Assembly: GCA_020796225.1 (NCBI GenBank)
Contig: CM036765.1
Span: 33,508,066 to 33,572,065, forward strand
Origin: Arion vulgaris
Lineage: Eukaryota > Mollusca > Gastropoda > Stylommatophora > Arionidae
DNA length: 64,000 nt
Direction of reading: 5' to 3'
Shown one piece after another: positions 1 through 11,984 of the stretch. A program made the translations under genes and the position numbers. The notes beneath the pieces are model-generated. The model saw only the letters and a list, made by a program, of their open reading frames with translations, had not been told where the DNA came from and did not search any database. Each line of letters begins with the position of its first letter. Position 1 is the first letter of the stretch.

Positions 1-389
1 CACAGACGGTGGTTTAGACTTTGAAAATATCAGAGCTGAACCTCTCAGTGCTATTATACATTGATTTGGGTTGTATATTTTTAAAACATAGATGTCCACC
101 ACAGTCTATGTTTATTACCATATGTTCAGACTAAAGATTTTAGTGATGGCTAGTCAAGGACATTGCAACAATATTGAGATATTAACTGTGATGCAATGAA
201 ACAACAGATGTTGCTCTCAGAACTGTTTAAATATTGAAGTATGTTGCATTTTATCCATGAATAAAGATAATTTTTTCTTTCTGATATAGTTTTTAGCTAT
301 TTGTCCATTTCCAGAATTTGAAACAAAATTACATTTTTTAATTGACATGAGGGATACTCTTGTTTATTTGTGTAGAGTAAAGTAAAGGA

Positions 390-634
390 ACCCTTTCATA
401 CCTCGTGGTATATAGGTCAATACAGTGTTAGGCCTGTATTTTCATTGACTGTCGGCACAAGATGGGTGATGTGGTCGCCTTTACTTTTCCAGAGCATGTC
501 TGATATCCAGTTGAGGCTGGGTCGACCTGAGAGTCGTCACGGTCGGGAAAAATTCCACGCACTGCGGAGAGTTGAACCCAGACCACCAGCCTTGAGAAGC
601 GAGTTCACTAACAACTACGCTACCGCGGCTCTCA
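390..634 (-). repeat. tRNA-derived SINE, family D
   Basis: Read on the minus strand the element begins with a tRNA-like head (GTAGCGTAGTTGTTAGTG as an A-box-like block) followed about 30 bases later by GGTTCAACTC, which resembles a box B. The body continues to about 390. The same body, including a stretch about summing or comparing to a gate of GACGACTCTCAGGTCGACC, recurs in diverged form at 1708-1885, 14096-14345 and 27652-27865. This is a retroposed SINE, not a working tRNA gene, because no cloverleaf with an acceptor stem can be formed. Confidence 0.7.
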
Positions 635-1707
635 TTTGTGTAGAGAACAAGGAATGAATTCATTCAAGAGGTTTAAAAAACATTTGTTTTTATCTCTGGG
701 GATATACACAATTCAAGAAAAATATACATCATTTTCTTGTACTGGTATTTTGTATAAGAAGTACTGATGCTTTAGAATTGCGAAGTTTTAATTGAATAAC
801 TTTTCTGCATTCCTAGATGTGCTCATTGAGATGTAGCTTATTTTGTTGAATTGGTAATATCTTTCTGTTCTATTATACCTTTGCATAGATTTGAAAACTG
901 GGTAAAATAAACATAACCACACACATGTGCTCAGTCCTTTTTGATTTGCTGAAAGTGTAATACTTAAAACAGTATTTCTGGCAGTGTTACCAAATTTTCC
1001 CCTTAATAAGTTTGGATTATATATACTATGCAGTTGATTGCAATAAAATATTACTGAATCTGTCATTATTTTCATGAAAAATTGAGTGATATTAAATGTA
1101 AAATAAAATTAGCACGAGAGACTTCATTAACAAACTATACATGATTGTCAATAGAAATACAGTTTTATGTTGTCAAAGCAATGCTCCATTGTTATCCTGT
1201 TATTACTATCTGCTTGCCACAAATTCAATCATGAACATTCATATTCTATAAGTAATGAAAGGATTTTTAGGGAGGGAGCTTTATAACAAAGAATAATGTC
1301 AAAGTTTATTGTTGTCCCTTTCCATCTAGCACCAATTGATTATATGAGGTTACTTTTTGATTGGAGTATGTAGTGTAAATATTGCACAATAATCATTCTT
1401 CATTCTCTAATATTTAAACATTTACCGTTATACATAAAAGAACTGACAAAACGCTGCACCAAGTATTGCACTCTAAACTAAAATGAATAATCTATACTTC
1501 AAATGTACTCCTAACTTCTATCTGACACACAGAGGATCCAAAAATGAATTTAGTAAGGACAGTTTAGAAACAGGACATGACAATTTATTGGGAGGACTCT
1601 GAGAGTACATTTGTAACCCTGCATATTTGGAGAGTACCTAGCAATAGCGAGAAACAGCTAGTAAATACAAGTGAAGAGCCAATTGTCATTCTTTAATATA
1701 TATGGTT
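635..1707. other. AT-rich intergenic stretch
   Basis: No exon-like reading frame, tandem array or transposon end was recognised here. Short open frames are isolated and lack splice or family support. Confidence 0.5.
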
Positions 1708-1885
1708 CAATACAGTGTTACACGCATTTTACTTTGATTAACAGCATGTGATGTGGTCAACATCATGCTGGGTTGTCCTGAGAGCCATTTCAGTCTTCAA
1801 AATACTTCTTCTACAGCTCAATTAAATCCTGTTAACACTTGCCTACAAAGTAAATGCTCTAACCACTATGCTATCACAGCTCTTG
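1708..1885 (-). repeat. SINE family D, diverged copy
   Basis: The minus-strand head reads GATAGCATAGTGGTTAGAGC, matching the tRNA-like head of the copy at 390-634. The body is strongly diverged, indicating an old insertion. Confidence 0.55.
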
Positions 1886-2344
1886 AATGCTCAGTATGTC
1901 ACTTATATCTGACTGAGTAGCAGAGGTGAAAGTCTCTAGATATATACACAGCTGTGTTAAAAACTCAAGAAATAGCCTGATGTTCTATATCAGCACACTG
2001 CAGATAAATCACATCAATCCCTGAATCTACACAGTGTCAAGCATTAAAATTAAGCATTGACTGTGATAGTGTGACTAGTTCATTAGTTCTACTCAACAAC
2101 AATAAACAAATTTACATAAATAGCCACTAATGAGAGTCTTGTTCATTTCTTGTTCATAAGCATTATTTTACTTGTTACAGTGATATAACTGTAGACACCT
2201 AATATTATCATGTTTAAAAGTTATATCTATACACATCTTCTATGCTGTTACATAACATGAAATAAAGCAAATGTTAATCTAACAACTACAAAATACAGTA
2301 AAACAAAAGTGTTGTTCCTCTTCTTGTTATCACACTACTTACAG

Positions 2345-2550
2345 GTTGTAACATAGTGTTGATGTCTTTTGTGTTTGTCTTGCACTTTTTAGATGGTTGA
2401 AGTTAAGGGTTGCTGCATCCTGTGACATGATACAGACACTCCATCTTTTCCTATGTCTTCATGTCACTCTGATTTTTTGCTGGAGAAAGCTAGACAGTGT
2501 GGTATTGCTGCATTCTTACTAGATGGTCAAACCATTTCAAAAGCGTTGTG
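2345..2550 (-). mobile_element. LINE 3' tail fragment
   Basis: On the minus strand the conceptual translation starts with a KWFDHLVRM-like block. This corresponds to the WFGHxxRM motif that follows the reverse transcriptase in many invertebrate LINEs. A degraded basic linker and terminal segment follow. Several stop codons are present, so this is a dead 5'-truncated copy. Confidence 0.5.
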
Positions 2551-2847
2551 ATTGTAGTTTATGTTAACAATTTTTTTTCTAATGATTACCTGATTACATA
2601 GAACTGAGTATCAAGTTTGAGAACCATCTGAAATATGTATACTCCTGCTAATATTTGTGAACCATTGTCCTTGTTAGCTTGACTTGAATATTTAAATTTT
2701 AGAAAAAATAAGGATTTTCAAATTGCAAGCAATTTTTTAAAATCAATTGTAGATTTGACTTTTAGTTTCTGTTGTATCAGAAGAGTTTTGTTTGGGAACT
2801 AAGATAACAGATATCTTAATGTTAAATTATATGCTGTGTCTATTCTA

Positions 2848-3100
2848 CAGGGTGTTCCAAGATAATTGCGGCCTGTGAATGGAGCTAATCTGGCATATAT
2901 GTATGGGAAGGTTCAGTTATGACGTAGTATAGGTCAAGGTTGTGTGACGGTGTGTAATTGTAGTGCGGGAATGGGCGATGAACAAATGTGACGTAGGACG
3001 AGCTAGTTAGAACCGGTTTAAATAGTAAATAAACACCACGCAATTTGTACCTGGCAACTTTCGAATTGTCAATGGGGCTGCAATTATCTTGAACACCCTG
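2848..3100. mobile_element. TA-target MITE, copy 1
   Basis: A 253-bp element bounded by CAGGGTGTTC at the left and GAACACCCTG at the right, each flanked directly by TA. This is the target duplication expected of Tc1/mariner-type elements. Terminal inverted repeats extend about 25 bases with few mismatches. There is no coding capacity, so it must be mobilised in trans. The body closely matches a second copy at 18487-18729, except inside the terminal repeats. Confidence 0.8.
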
Positions 3101-4047
3101 TATCTGTTAATGAGATGATACAGAAGAAGAATACGAAGTCATATATGATCTGATGTGAATATGAATTTGTGTGATGGATTATCGAACATCCTGTTGTGCG
3201 AACATGTGTACTTGATTAGTTTAGTGTGTAAAGATGAACAGAACAGACTTCAACGCATTCCAGGCAGATCATTAGATGCTCATTCATTCTCTTTCAACAA
3301 ATGACATATACGCTGATGGTGTCTGTGACTTGCTGGTTATGTATGTTTCAAATCCGTCCTTGTATGTGATTCTTCCTACTTGTGTCTACTTCATTCATTA
3401 CCGCAAACTTGTATGTGTCCAAAACAGCAGATTCACATAGGATATGTATGTGTGCAAATAATGTGTGATAAAGTAGTTTGGTGTGTTTGTGGTTGAACGC
3501 CGTGGTGTGTACATCTATGAATTCATCATCTTTTTTTTTTCAACATGTATGAGTTTTTAAAAAACTTTTAATATAATAAATGTGTAAATAAATAATTTAG
3601 TTTGTTATGTGTGAAACACAATGAACATAAAAGTTACAGTGGTTAAATAAGACTATCTGACTTGATGTGATTATTGCTGTTGCTATCACACCTAGACACT
3701 AGTTGACAAATTTCCATTAATCATCACATCTACTAACTATAAAATACAAAATCCTTGTCTTATCTTTAAAAAAAAACCTTGAGATGCTGATATCTAGAAT
3801 CATGAAACTTGCTCAACTTATTCATGATGTAATTTCTAGGTTAATGGAACTATTTTGAGCTCTCCATATTATTTCTTTTACGAGTTATTTAATTAAGTTA
3901 AAGACAGCAATTTGATGCGTACAGTCAAGGAAGATAACGAGGAAAACAATATATAGAGGAAACAGGTGTGACTGAAATACTGTAACATTCGGTAAATTAG
4001 TGAAAGATTTACAATTGAATTCTGTATTCTCCACACTTGAGAAATTT
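3101..4047. other. Intergenic, no gene seen
   Basis: TG-rich then AT-rich sequence with no family match. A 66-residue minus-strand frame at 3893-4093 overlaps the start of the next SINE and has no support as a gene. Confidence 0.5.
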
Positions 4048-4276
4048 GGCCCACATTTGGGGTGTAAAGAATAGAACCACTGTTACCTGCCACGCATGTT
4101 GTAAGAGGCGACTAAGGAGGTTTGGCTGAAATCGGATGCACATGTCCTAAACATGTAGAAGTCTATGCGTGTAGGGGCCTACCGAACCAATGTGCAACAT
4201 ATACACATTCTTGTCAAAGGTCAAACATATCACAAAGAGTGATTAAAATTGGTTGTAAAGACGAACGCAAAGAAGA
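4048..4276 (+). repeat. SINE family A copy
   Basis: Starts near TTGGCCCACATTTGGGGTGT, passes through the conserved core GTAAGAGGCGACTAAGGAGG, and ends in GAACGCAAAGAAGAAG. Other copies lie at 7528-7770, 49188-49430 and 62748-62998, with partial copies at 40207-40312 and 57865-57975. The best-preserved heads contain GCCCGAGTGGTTA, similar to a tRNA A box, so a tRNA-derived origin is likely. Confidence 0.75.
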
Positions 4277-4324
4277 AGTGCCATGATCATAAAACAAAAC
4301 ATATTTTCCATTTGAAGCTGGATA

Positions 4325-4455
4325 GTATAACTAATTCTCATATAAATCTCTTCTACAATTCTCATATACAGTCCTCTTCTACAATTCTCATATACAATTC
4401 TCTTCTACAATTCTCTTCTACAATTCTCTTCTACAATCCTCTTCTACAAGATTGT
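4325..4455. repeat. Short irregular repeat of ACAATTCTC(TTCT)
   Basis: A local run of CTACAATTCTCATATACA and CTACAATTCTCTT variants. It is imperfect and short, and probably arose by slippage. Confidence 0.6.
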
Positions 4456-4966
4456 GTGTTATCATCTCCTTCTGATTTATTTCTTTTGTGATCAAATTGT
4501 TTACCACCACATTTTGATGTCTTGTTGCAACAATAGTTATTCAGTTCAGTTCATTGGAGCTACTGTTTTTGTATCATAGCATGGCCATGCAAAAGTCAGA
4601 TACTCCTTTATTAGCTATATATGTTAAAAATTGTTGGATGAAATATCCAGATGTTTTTGTTAAACATGTTTTTATTTTGAAATGTTGTTTTCTTCAATGA
4701 ATAAAAAAAATTATAAACTTCACTATTGTTTTAGACTTTATTTAATACTTGATGGTAACTTGATTTTAATAATTTTACCAACAGTACCATGTCAGCTGCT
4801 AGATTTCAAGAGCTTGGAAAGAAAATTGGAGTGGAAATATTCCAAGTGTGTTACTTTGATAGAAAGTTGTATTCTGAGTTTGGTTTTCATACCACTTTTC
4901 TTAATCTCAATATATTTGTAAGCATGGCAACAGCTTGGTTTGATTTGTTTACTTTTGCTGTTTGGT

Positions 4967-5165
4967 TGTCTCTATGAAGAAGTGGTTAAGATGCTTGCAT
5001 GGCATTGTGAAAGTTGTAGGTTCGAATCCAGATCGAGTCACATGTGCAATTTTTTCAGAACCCTAGGATTGCTGTTGGAACTATGGAGTTTGTGCAGCAC
5101 TCTCAGGTCTTCAGTTTCTACCGAGATATGGGGAAACCCCTTGCAACAAAGTCAATCTTTCAGCT
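4967..5165 (+). repeat. tRNA-derived SINE, family C, diverged
   Basis: The head has GAAGAAGTGGTTAAGATGC and, about 40 bases later, GGTTCGAATCC, a good box B match. The tail includes the family C block around CCTAGGATTGCTG and GAAACCCCTTGCAA. Better copies occur at 24440-24655, 35545-35795, 46535-46785 and 55775-55985. Confidence 0.7.
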
Positions 5166-5244
5166 TTAGACCTTTCTGGATTCTTGCTGTTACATCATTA
5201 TCTGAATCATCCTTGGTTAAAACTTTACTTTCAAACTATACACA

Positions 5245-5560
5245 TTCATTGACTTCTACTGTTTCATTGTTTAAATTAATTAGCTTTTCTGATACCTGAT
5301 TGTCGTCTCGTTAGGTTTAGTTTTACATGCATTACTCCGTAGTCCTATCTTTTGGACTGACTGATAAGTTTTTTCGTGCGCATCAACACTACTCTAAAAG
5401 ACTGATGTCATCTGCCTAGTCTAGATCTTCTAGGACAGTGTTAAATGTTCATCTAATGCTTTTATTCCTTCCGTTTGTGATTTCACTCTTCATCCAATCA
5501 ATGACCTTATCCCTTATAAGGTGTAGTTTCTCTAAAATCAACCACTGAGTATAGACAAGT
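5245..5560 (-). mobile_element. LINE reverse transcriptase fragment
   Basis: On the minus strand a broken frame contains a block resembling LEDLD.ADDISLL. This is the catalytic FADD/YADD region of LINE reverse transcriptases with one damaged residue. Stops and frameshifts are frequent. It is in the opposite orientation to the LINE that begins just to its right. Confidence 0.5.
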
Positions 5561-5589
5561 GAAACTTGAAAGGAGGACTTTTCAATTCA

Positions 5590-7490
5590 TCTAGTCTTTG
5601 ATTAGTCATATGACAAAGATACTACTGAGGATAATGATGAGAAGCAGAATAAGACCAGAAATCAGTAATGAGCAGTGTGGATTTGTTGAAGGCAAGGCAC
5701 TAGCAACGCTATATATACCCTTAGAACACTAATAGAAAGATTAATAGAAGTAAAAGCAGATCTATACTTGTGCTTTATAGACTACACCAAAGCGTTCAAC
5801 AATGTACATCATCAAGAACTTTACAAAATTTTAGAGAGCTTAAACATCGACAGCAAAGATCTAAGAGTCATTCAGAACATATATTGGCAGCAAACAGCAA
5901 CTATATGAATAGACAAAAAGATTGGAACTTTCCAGAAGATCAAAAAGGTGTTAGACAAGGATGCGTATTATCACCAGACCTATTCTCACCGTATTGTGAA
6001 AGCTTTTTTAGGTCTATAAAAGATATTCCTGGATAGCAGTGGAGGACATATCATAAATAACCTGAGATACGCTTATGATATGATCTTAAGGGGATTCGGT
6101 CTTGAAAATCAAGAATCTATTTTCGTTGTTTTCATATTAATATAAAATGTATATAGCATTTGAAAGAGTATGACTTAGAATAGTAGAAAAATGAGTAAAA
6201 AAATGTCAGTGTTGCCATGGAAACAATACAAAAGGGTCGCTAAAAACAAAATTTCAAATCTCTAAGGCTCTGAATCTAATGAATATAAATGAATTCTGTT
6301 TTCACTCTAAGGTGCAATTGTAATATCTAAAATATTACACATGATTTTTAGGATATATTAAATATTTATTTTTATAAATTTTGGTAAAAATTCCCTAAAA
6401 TTTGGTAAAAAAAGTTGTTTTTGGGGGTGTATTTACACAAAAATTCATAAAAATGTAATATTTAATATATCCTAAAAAGGATGTGTAATTTTGTAGATAT
6501 TACAATTGCTCACCTTAGAGTGAAAACAGAATTCATTTATATTCATTAACTTCAGAGCCTTAGGGATTTGAAATTTGTGCTTGGTGGCCATTTTGTATTG
6601 TTTCCATGGCAACGTGCTGACTTTTTATTTTTACTATTTTTTTCTACTATTCTAAGTCATAATCTTTCAAAATTGTTATACAAATTATACTTTAATACCA
6701 AAGCAACGAAAAGTTTCAAGACCAGAATCCCCTTAATAGCAAGAAATGAAATTGAGCTACAGAAATTAGTTGATAAGGTTGTGACAGAAAGTAACAACAA
6801 AGGACTCAGTTTGAATATTAAGAAGACAAAAGTTATAACCATATCAAAAGCAGATTTTGCCAAAATGCACCATCACAGTAAATGGGACTGATCTAAGACA
6901 AGTACAGCAATTTAAATATCTCTGAGTCCTGGTAACATCAGATGGCAGATCAGAAATAAAGAGCAGAATAGGACAAGCGAAACATCATTCCTGAAAATGA
7001 GAAGCATTATCTTCAACAAGTCCTTGTCAGTCCCGATCAGAATGCGAGTTATTCAGTGCTACATAGAACCAATACTGACATACGGATGCAGTCATGGACA
7101 ATAAACACACAGATCGAAAATCTCTGAGGGCCACAGAAATGTGGTTTTACAGAAGAATGATAAGAATTCCATGGACTGTTAAAATCACTAATGTTGAGGT
7201 GTTGAATGAGATCAAGACACAGTGAAAGCTTATCATCAATATAGAAGAGGCAGTCATCATTTTCGGACATGTAATGAGGACGGAGGTTTCAACACATTGT
7301 GACAACCGGTAAAATTGTGGGTAGAGGAGACAGAGGAAGACAGAGAGAGAAAATTTTGGATAGCCTGACTTCATGGCACGGTAGAGCGTCAACATCTGAG
7401 TTGATAGCAAACACCAACGACAGAGATTTGTGGAGATCCATGATCGCCTACGCCAGCCGACACCTGATGATGATGATGATAAGTCTTTCA
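5590..7490 (+). pseudogene. LINE reverse transcriptase, split by a foldback element
   Basis: A degenerate reverse transcriptase of a non-LTR retrotransposon. Readable blocks in order: LCFIDYTKAFNNVHHQELYK near 5770-5830 (the palm motif with catalytic Asp), GVRQGCVLSPDLF near 5946-5985, and NLRYAYDMIL at 6062-6088. Then a TTAA-flanked insertion occupies 6090-6732. The frame resumes as IARNEIELQKLVDKVVTES at about 6735, runs through KKTKVITIS, and reaches a terminal LWRSMIAYASRH near 7430. The polymerase motif YADD has become YAYD and there are stops and frameshifts, so it cannot be active. The copy ends in a GATGATGATGAT run typical of a simple-repeat LINE tail. Confidence 0.85.
6090..6732. 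mobile_element. TTAA-flanked foldback (piggyBac-type) MITE
   Basis: A 643-bp palindrome-like element. The outer ends are GGGGATTCGGTCTTG and the inverse CAGAATCCCC, directly flanked by TTAA on each side (6086-6089 and 6733-6736). The arms (about 6090-6395 and 6430-6732) are inverted copies of each other, sharing blocks such as GTTGCCATGGAAACAATACA and GAATTCTGTTTTCACTCTAAGG. No transposase is encoded. Removing the element with one TTAA restores the host LINE reading frame exactly, which confirms the borders. Confidence 0.9.
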
Positions 7491-7527
7491 TAGAAAATAT
7501 CTTGTACTAAATAATAACCTCAGCCGC

Positions 7528-7770
7528 CCAAGTGGTTACCGGGGCCCAAATGTGGAGTGTAAAGAATAGAACCACTGTTTCCTGCCACAAATGTAGTAAG
7601 AAGCGACTAAAGAGGTTTGGCTGAAATTGGATGCGTCTTAAATGTGTAGAAGTCTGCGTTTAGGGCCCTACCAAACCAATGTGCAACGTATACACATTCT
7701 TGGCAAAGATCAAACATATCACAAAGAGTGATTAAAATTGTTGTAAAGAATGAACGCAAAGAAGAAGAAA
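7528..7770 (+). repeat. SINE family A copy with tRNA-like head
   Basis: Contains CCGCCCAAGTGGTTACCGG at the head, then the GTGTAAAGAATAGAACCACT block, and ends in GAACGCAAAGAAGAAG. It is inserted immediately after the LINE tail at 7490. Confidence 0.8.
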
Positions 7771-7774
7771 AAAA

Positions 7775-7925
7775 TAACCTCAGCCTGACTAACAACAAAA
7801 CAGAAGTTACTGTTATCTAAAAACAAGCAGGCACCATCAGAATGCATCATCAAAGAGACTGGGATTTTTCTAAGACATTGTCAATTTAAATACCTTGAAA
7901 CTCTGGTTAGCAGTGTTCTGGCAGT
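7775..7925 (+). mobile_element. LINE fragment (thumb region)
   Basis: A broken frame resembling NNKTEV.VI followed by GTIRMHHQRDWDFS and a QFKYLETL-like block. These correspond to the segment after the YADD motif in the same kind of LINE seen at 5.6-7.5 kb. Short and damaged. Confidence 0.5.
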
Positions 7926-8245
7926 GAGTACTGTATTTAATTGATAATCTTGGCATAGACTGCTGCAGTTGGTATGGAATGTGTTACTGTCTACATTAAT
8001 TTGACTGGTTATAGTCAGGTCCTGTTGCCTCTGTGCCATGTTCTATGTAAGTTACAGTCTTTGCGGAAGTCATTGAAATAACAAACGAGAGTGGGTATTG
8101 ACATATGCAACCACACTTCAGTGAGGAAGATATATACTATCCACTAAGAGTAGGCTTAGATTTATATGTATGTCTCAACATATGAGGTGTCTATATGTTG
8201 CATGTGTTTTGAGCAGACGAAGTGTTTGTAACTCACAGACATGTC

Positions 8246-8440
8246 CGCCTGCCCAGCGTGTTCGCAGCGAGTTGGACTGCGGGTGACTAGCCCTCTGTGT
8301 GTGCGGGTTCAATTCCGCGGCTGGCAGAAAAGCCACAGGTTCCCAGATTCACAGTGTTCGTGCACCGAACCGAAGGGTTACGATGTCCATGGCACCCAGC
8401 CAAAGAGCTGAAAGCTCAAGTGCTTCTGGATCGGAAAAAA
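8246..8440 (+). repeat. tRNA-derived SINE, family G
   Basis: The head has a GCCTGCCCAGCGTGTTCGC block and a strong box B, GGGTTCAATTCC, followed by a GC-richer body ending near CTCAAGTGCTTCTGGATCGG. Only one copy was noticed. The high GC relative to its surroundings and the box B support a tRNA origin. Confidence 0.6.
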
Positions 8441-8445
8441 ACAAC

Positions 8446-9094
8446 AAATAACTCACAGACACCATTAAGTAAAGAAATGAACTAACATCAAAATCTGAGT
8501 ACATTCATAATGACATTTTATTGTTTTCATTGTATTGTTGGTGATAGTTAACTGACATATGAAGCATGATGGTGCTTATGTACACATGATAAGGAAACTG
8601 GTGCCAATTGTCAAGTGATGTGTACATGGTTATGCCACAAAAGCCTGGTGGGTAAACAAGGAACAAATAATACACACAAATAAACATTAACTGCTTACGA
8701 TAAGCACTAGAAAGAAACAACACATGTATATATCAAACCAAAACTAGACAATGCATAACTGAAGCACACTGAACAATCAGGAAAAGATTCAGTCTAACAC
8801 ATCTTGTGAAGAAAAAAATCTTTGTCACAAATACATATCATTTTAATTATTAAGGGTGCCTACCATCTTGTTCAGAAATCATTAATATGTACTTCATGTT
8901 GTAGTTTACTATCTAAAGCTGCTACTACTAGTTCACAAGTTAATACCAGGTTCACTACATGTTAATATGGCACAGGGTGGTACCCATCACCCACAAGTCA
9001 GTATTATTTACTTATCACATTAACAACAGAAACTGTCAATTTCAATTTTTATCTGCATATATTTGTTTATATCATTGAAACTTGGTATACAGTT
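8446..9094. other. Intergenic, no gene seen
   Basis: AT-rich sequence with no transposon ends, array or homologous reading frame recognised. Confidence 0.5.
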
Positions 9095-9335
9095 TTATTC
9101 TGGTCGCCTGTGGCTTGGCTTTAGTGAGTTCGATCACAACCCAAAAGTACCTTGTTCAAACTCCGCTGGGCAGTGTGGAAGCAAATTTGTTCCCATGGAT
9201 TTTACTGAATGGTACAATAGACCTCTCCATTCAGAAAGCAATGGCAAACTACTGAATGTATAAGTGGTGTCTAGAAAATAAATGACTCGTTTTCTGTGGT
9301 TGATAGTGACGTCCTGTAAAGGATATACCAGGATT
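9095..9335 (+). repeat. SINE family H copy
   Basis: The head has GGTCGCCTGTGGCTTGGC and a box-B-like TTGTTCAAACTCC. The body carries the diagnostic TCAGAAAGCAATGGCAAACT and ends at GTCCTGTAAAGGATAT. Other copies lie at 51285-51505 (+), 52790-53005 (-) and 62155-62390 (-). Confidence 0.75.
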
Positions 9336-9374
9336 TTCTTTTTTCATAGAGTTTTACGTCATCTAATGAGAATG

Positions 9375-9545
9375 CAACCACATTGACATCATCACATGCC
9401 TACAATAATCAACACTCAGGGCGCAGAGCACGAGGCAGGTCAAGAACACGATGGACAGATCAAGATTTCTCAGAGTCCCTGCGAAAGCATGGACTGACAA
9501 CGTCAAGCGCAACACACCTGGCACAAGATAGAAAACTAACTCTCC
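9375..9545 (+). mobile_element. LINE 3' tail fragment
   Basis: The plus-strand frame reads GRRARGRSRTRWTDQ, then SLRKHGLT and ATHLAQDRKL. This basic RGRPxxRW linker followed by AQDR is the usual C-terminus of invertebrate LINE ORF2 proteins. The rest of the element is missing. Confidence 0.7.
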
Positions 9546-11299
9546 CACAACACTTCACTGCAAATGTGGTTGAGATAAGATAAGACACAGTTTTAACAAC
9601 ACCCACTTGTTCTATTTATTGCAACAAATTTGGGGAGAGAAAAATTCACAAAATCTGTCAAAATAACTGGAAAAAACAGCAGCAAGTTTGCAATTTAGAA
9701 GGTTGTCTGTATGATATTGAGCATAGTTTTACCTGACAAGTCATTATAGCGACTGTCGTGGATTTGTAGTAATTTGAATCTAATGAGGTTGTTGAACATG
9801 AGAAATAATAATTACAGACGGACAATTATTTGACATCATCTGCCTTTAATGACAGACACATAATTCATAATAATACATGACAACGTAATATGTGTATTCA
9901 CTGAAATATGGAATACTTGATGACAAATGTGTATTGATATTTGCTGAATTATATTCACTGACAAAAAAATCAACAACCAATACTCAACATTCTAAAATTC
10001 ATAGAATTTGATGTATTCTCTAGCAGTCATCTAATCCTTGTATTCCTCAGATGCTACAATGTAAATATAACCAGTTCAAGTAACATTATAAGATGGATAC
10101 CATATTCCTGACTGATCAGACAGAAGAGAAACATGTATAATGCACTAAGTGAGCACTAACCACACATTATATAAAAACAACATTGGCACATCTTTAAGTC
10201 AAGATAATTTGTTTTAGTCTCGTTTGAGACTGACTTACAAATCTAATCATCGCTTGGTAGGAAATTTAAAATGATATAGTCAAATATACTACCGACAAAG
10301 ATAGGTATGGGCAATCTTTAAATAAATTGTTCAAATTTGCCCCAAGTTTATAAAGGACTGTTCCTGCAAATCTAACAGAGTATTTTTATTTTTACGAGTG
10401 TTTTATGTTGTGTTATTACATTTAAAAAAAATTCTGGTATGTGACATGAGCTCGGACATGTTGGAACAAAAGTAAGTTCTACATAGCTATGCCAGTTTGT
10501 ACCCAATTTACTTGGTACGCATATTTTTGACTAAAAAATTCAAACTATATGCAATAAAAGTCAGATGTTGACAAGCATGTCACATCTCCTAGCAACTGAT
10601 AATATCTTTATTGTCACTGAACTGCCTTGGGGACACAATAACTTTGTTATGAAATAATAAATCCCATCTTAAGAAACAATAAAATAAAACATTACAAAAC
10701 TATTCTAAAAAGAGTCATATTTTGATTATTATAAATCTATTAACAAGCACATATCAATATATTTTTCTCATTTCATTTAAGAAAAGTTTTGAAAAACAAA
10801 ATGGATTCATATGAAATAAACATTACTTTAACATTAGCTATTTCACATTTTGAGAGTTTTTTTTCCTTTTAAATATTAGTTTTGTATTATTCATAACCTA
10901 TCTTCTCACCACTTACCTGGCGAGTTTATTATCTTATTTCACTTATCTCAACGATGTTGCACTTAGTCGTTCCTTTCAATTTTGACCATATCAAAATTAT
11001 TTCTTGATTAACTTTTTCCAAAAATTAAAATAAACTATAAATATGTATATTTGAAATTAGCATATCTTTCCTATGAAAACTGGGTATATGGATTCTTAGC
11101 ACACACATAACACAAGCCATCCTCAGTAATAAACACACAACTAAACACATATATCTCTGATATGTACTTGAGTTTTTACAACACCTGACGATAACATTGT
11201 ATATCATTTTCAACACCTGGAAATGTTCTACAGAAACCTCTATGATATTAGTTCTAACATTTACATATGAAAAATTTACTAAGTTATTCTCCATTGATA
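9546..11299. other. AT-rich intergenic stretch
   Basis: About 1.75 kb with no recognisable exon, array or transposon end. Confidence 0.5.
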
Positions 11300-11512
11300 A
11301 GTAGCGTCTGGCTGAATGGATTAGAATGCGGCTCCCATGCAGGAGACCCGTGTTCAATTCACAGTAAGGCCAAGGATTTTTTTCTGTTGTGGACATAAAT
11401 GAAAAATCCTAACCAGAACAGCTTTACGGCGACTGCACTAGCCATGTGGCCATTAAATTCCCCAGGCTCTCGTCCCACACTGCCCTAAAAAGTTGTACTA
11501 CAGGCAATAATA
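11300..11512 (+). repeat. tRNA-derived SINE (single copy noticed)
   Basis: The head GTCTGGCTGAATGGATTAG looks like an A box, and TGTTCAATTCAC about 40 bases later looks like a box B. The body runs to GTCCCACACTGCCC. It could be mistaken for a tRNA, but the acceptor and anticodon arms do not pair. A T-rich run follows. Confidence 0.55.
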
Positions 11513-11659
11513 TCAATTTTTTTTTTTTATTTTTATTCTCAACTGCTACAGTATAGACAAGAAGGAGATCAACGTGTAATGAGACATTATCTGTCCTAGA
11601 CAAGTATGGTTTGTGAATGAAACATATGGGCTTGTTCAGATTTGACTCAAGACCACAAT

Positions 11660-11692
11660 AATATATATATATATATATATATACATATATTA
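11660..11692. repeat. (TA)n microsatellite
   Basis: An uninterrupted AT dinucleotide run with one interruption near its right end. Confidence 0.9.
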
Positions 11693-11984
11693 CAATTTAG
11701 CTGGTACATTTGTACACATGTACCTAAAGATGTGTACACCATGTTACATGACAAATATCCCTGACATTTGTGGGATATCTTACAACCATCACATGTGATT
11801 GCATGACACATGTCTGAGCACACAGTAGCAACAATTTACAGTTGTCTCAACACAGACACAACACCTACCTGTGTCGACAAAGATACTGAACATACTTGTT
11901 TCTTGTTAAGAGATCAAAGTCTCACAACTTTAAAACATCACACCTGTCCAAACAATACTCACATATGCCGTAACACATACATCA

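Noticed and set aside
11300..11365. A tRNA gene
   Set aside because: A and B box-like blocks are present, but no acceptor stem or anticodon arm pairs, and a SINE body follows directly.
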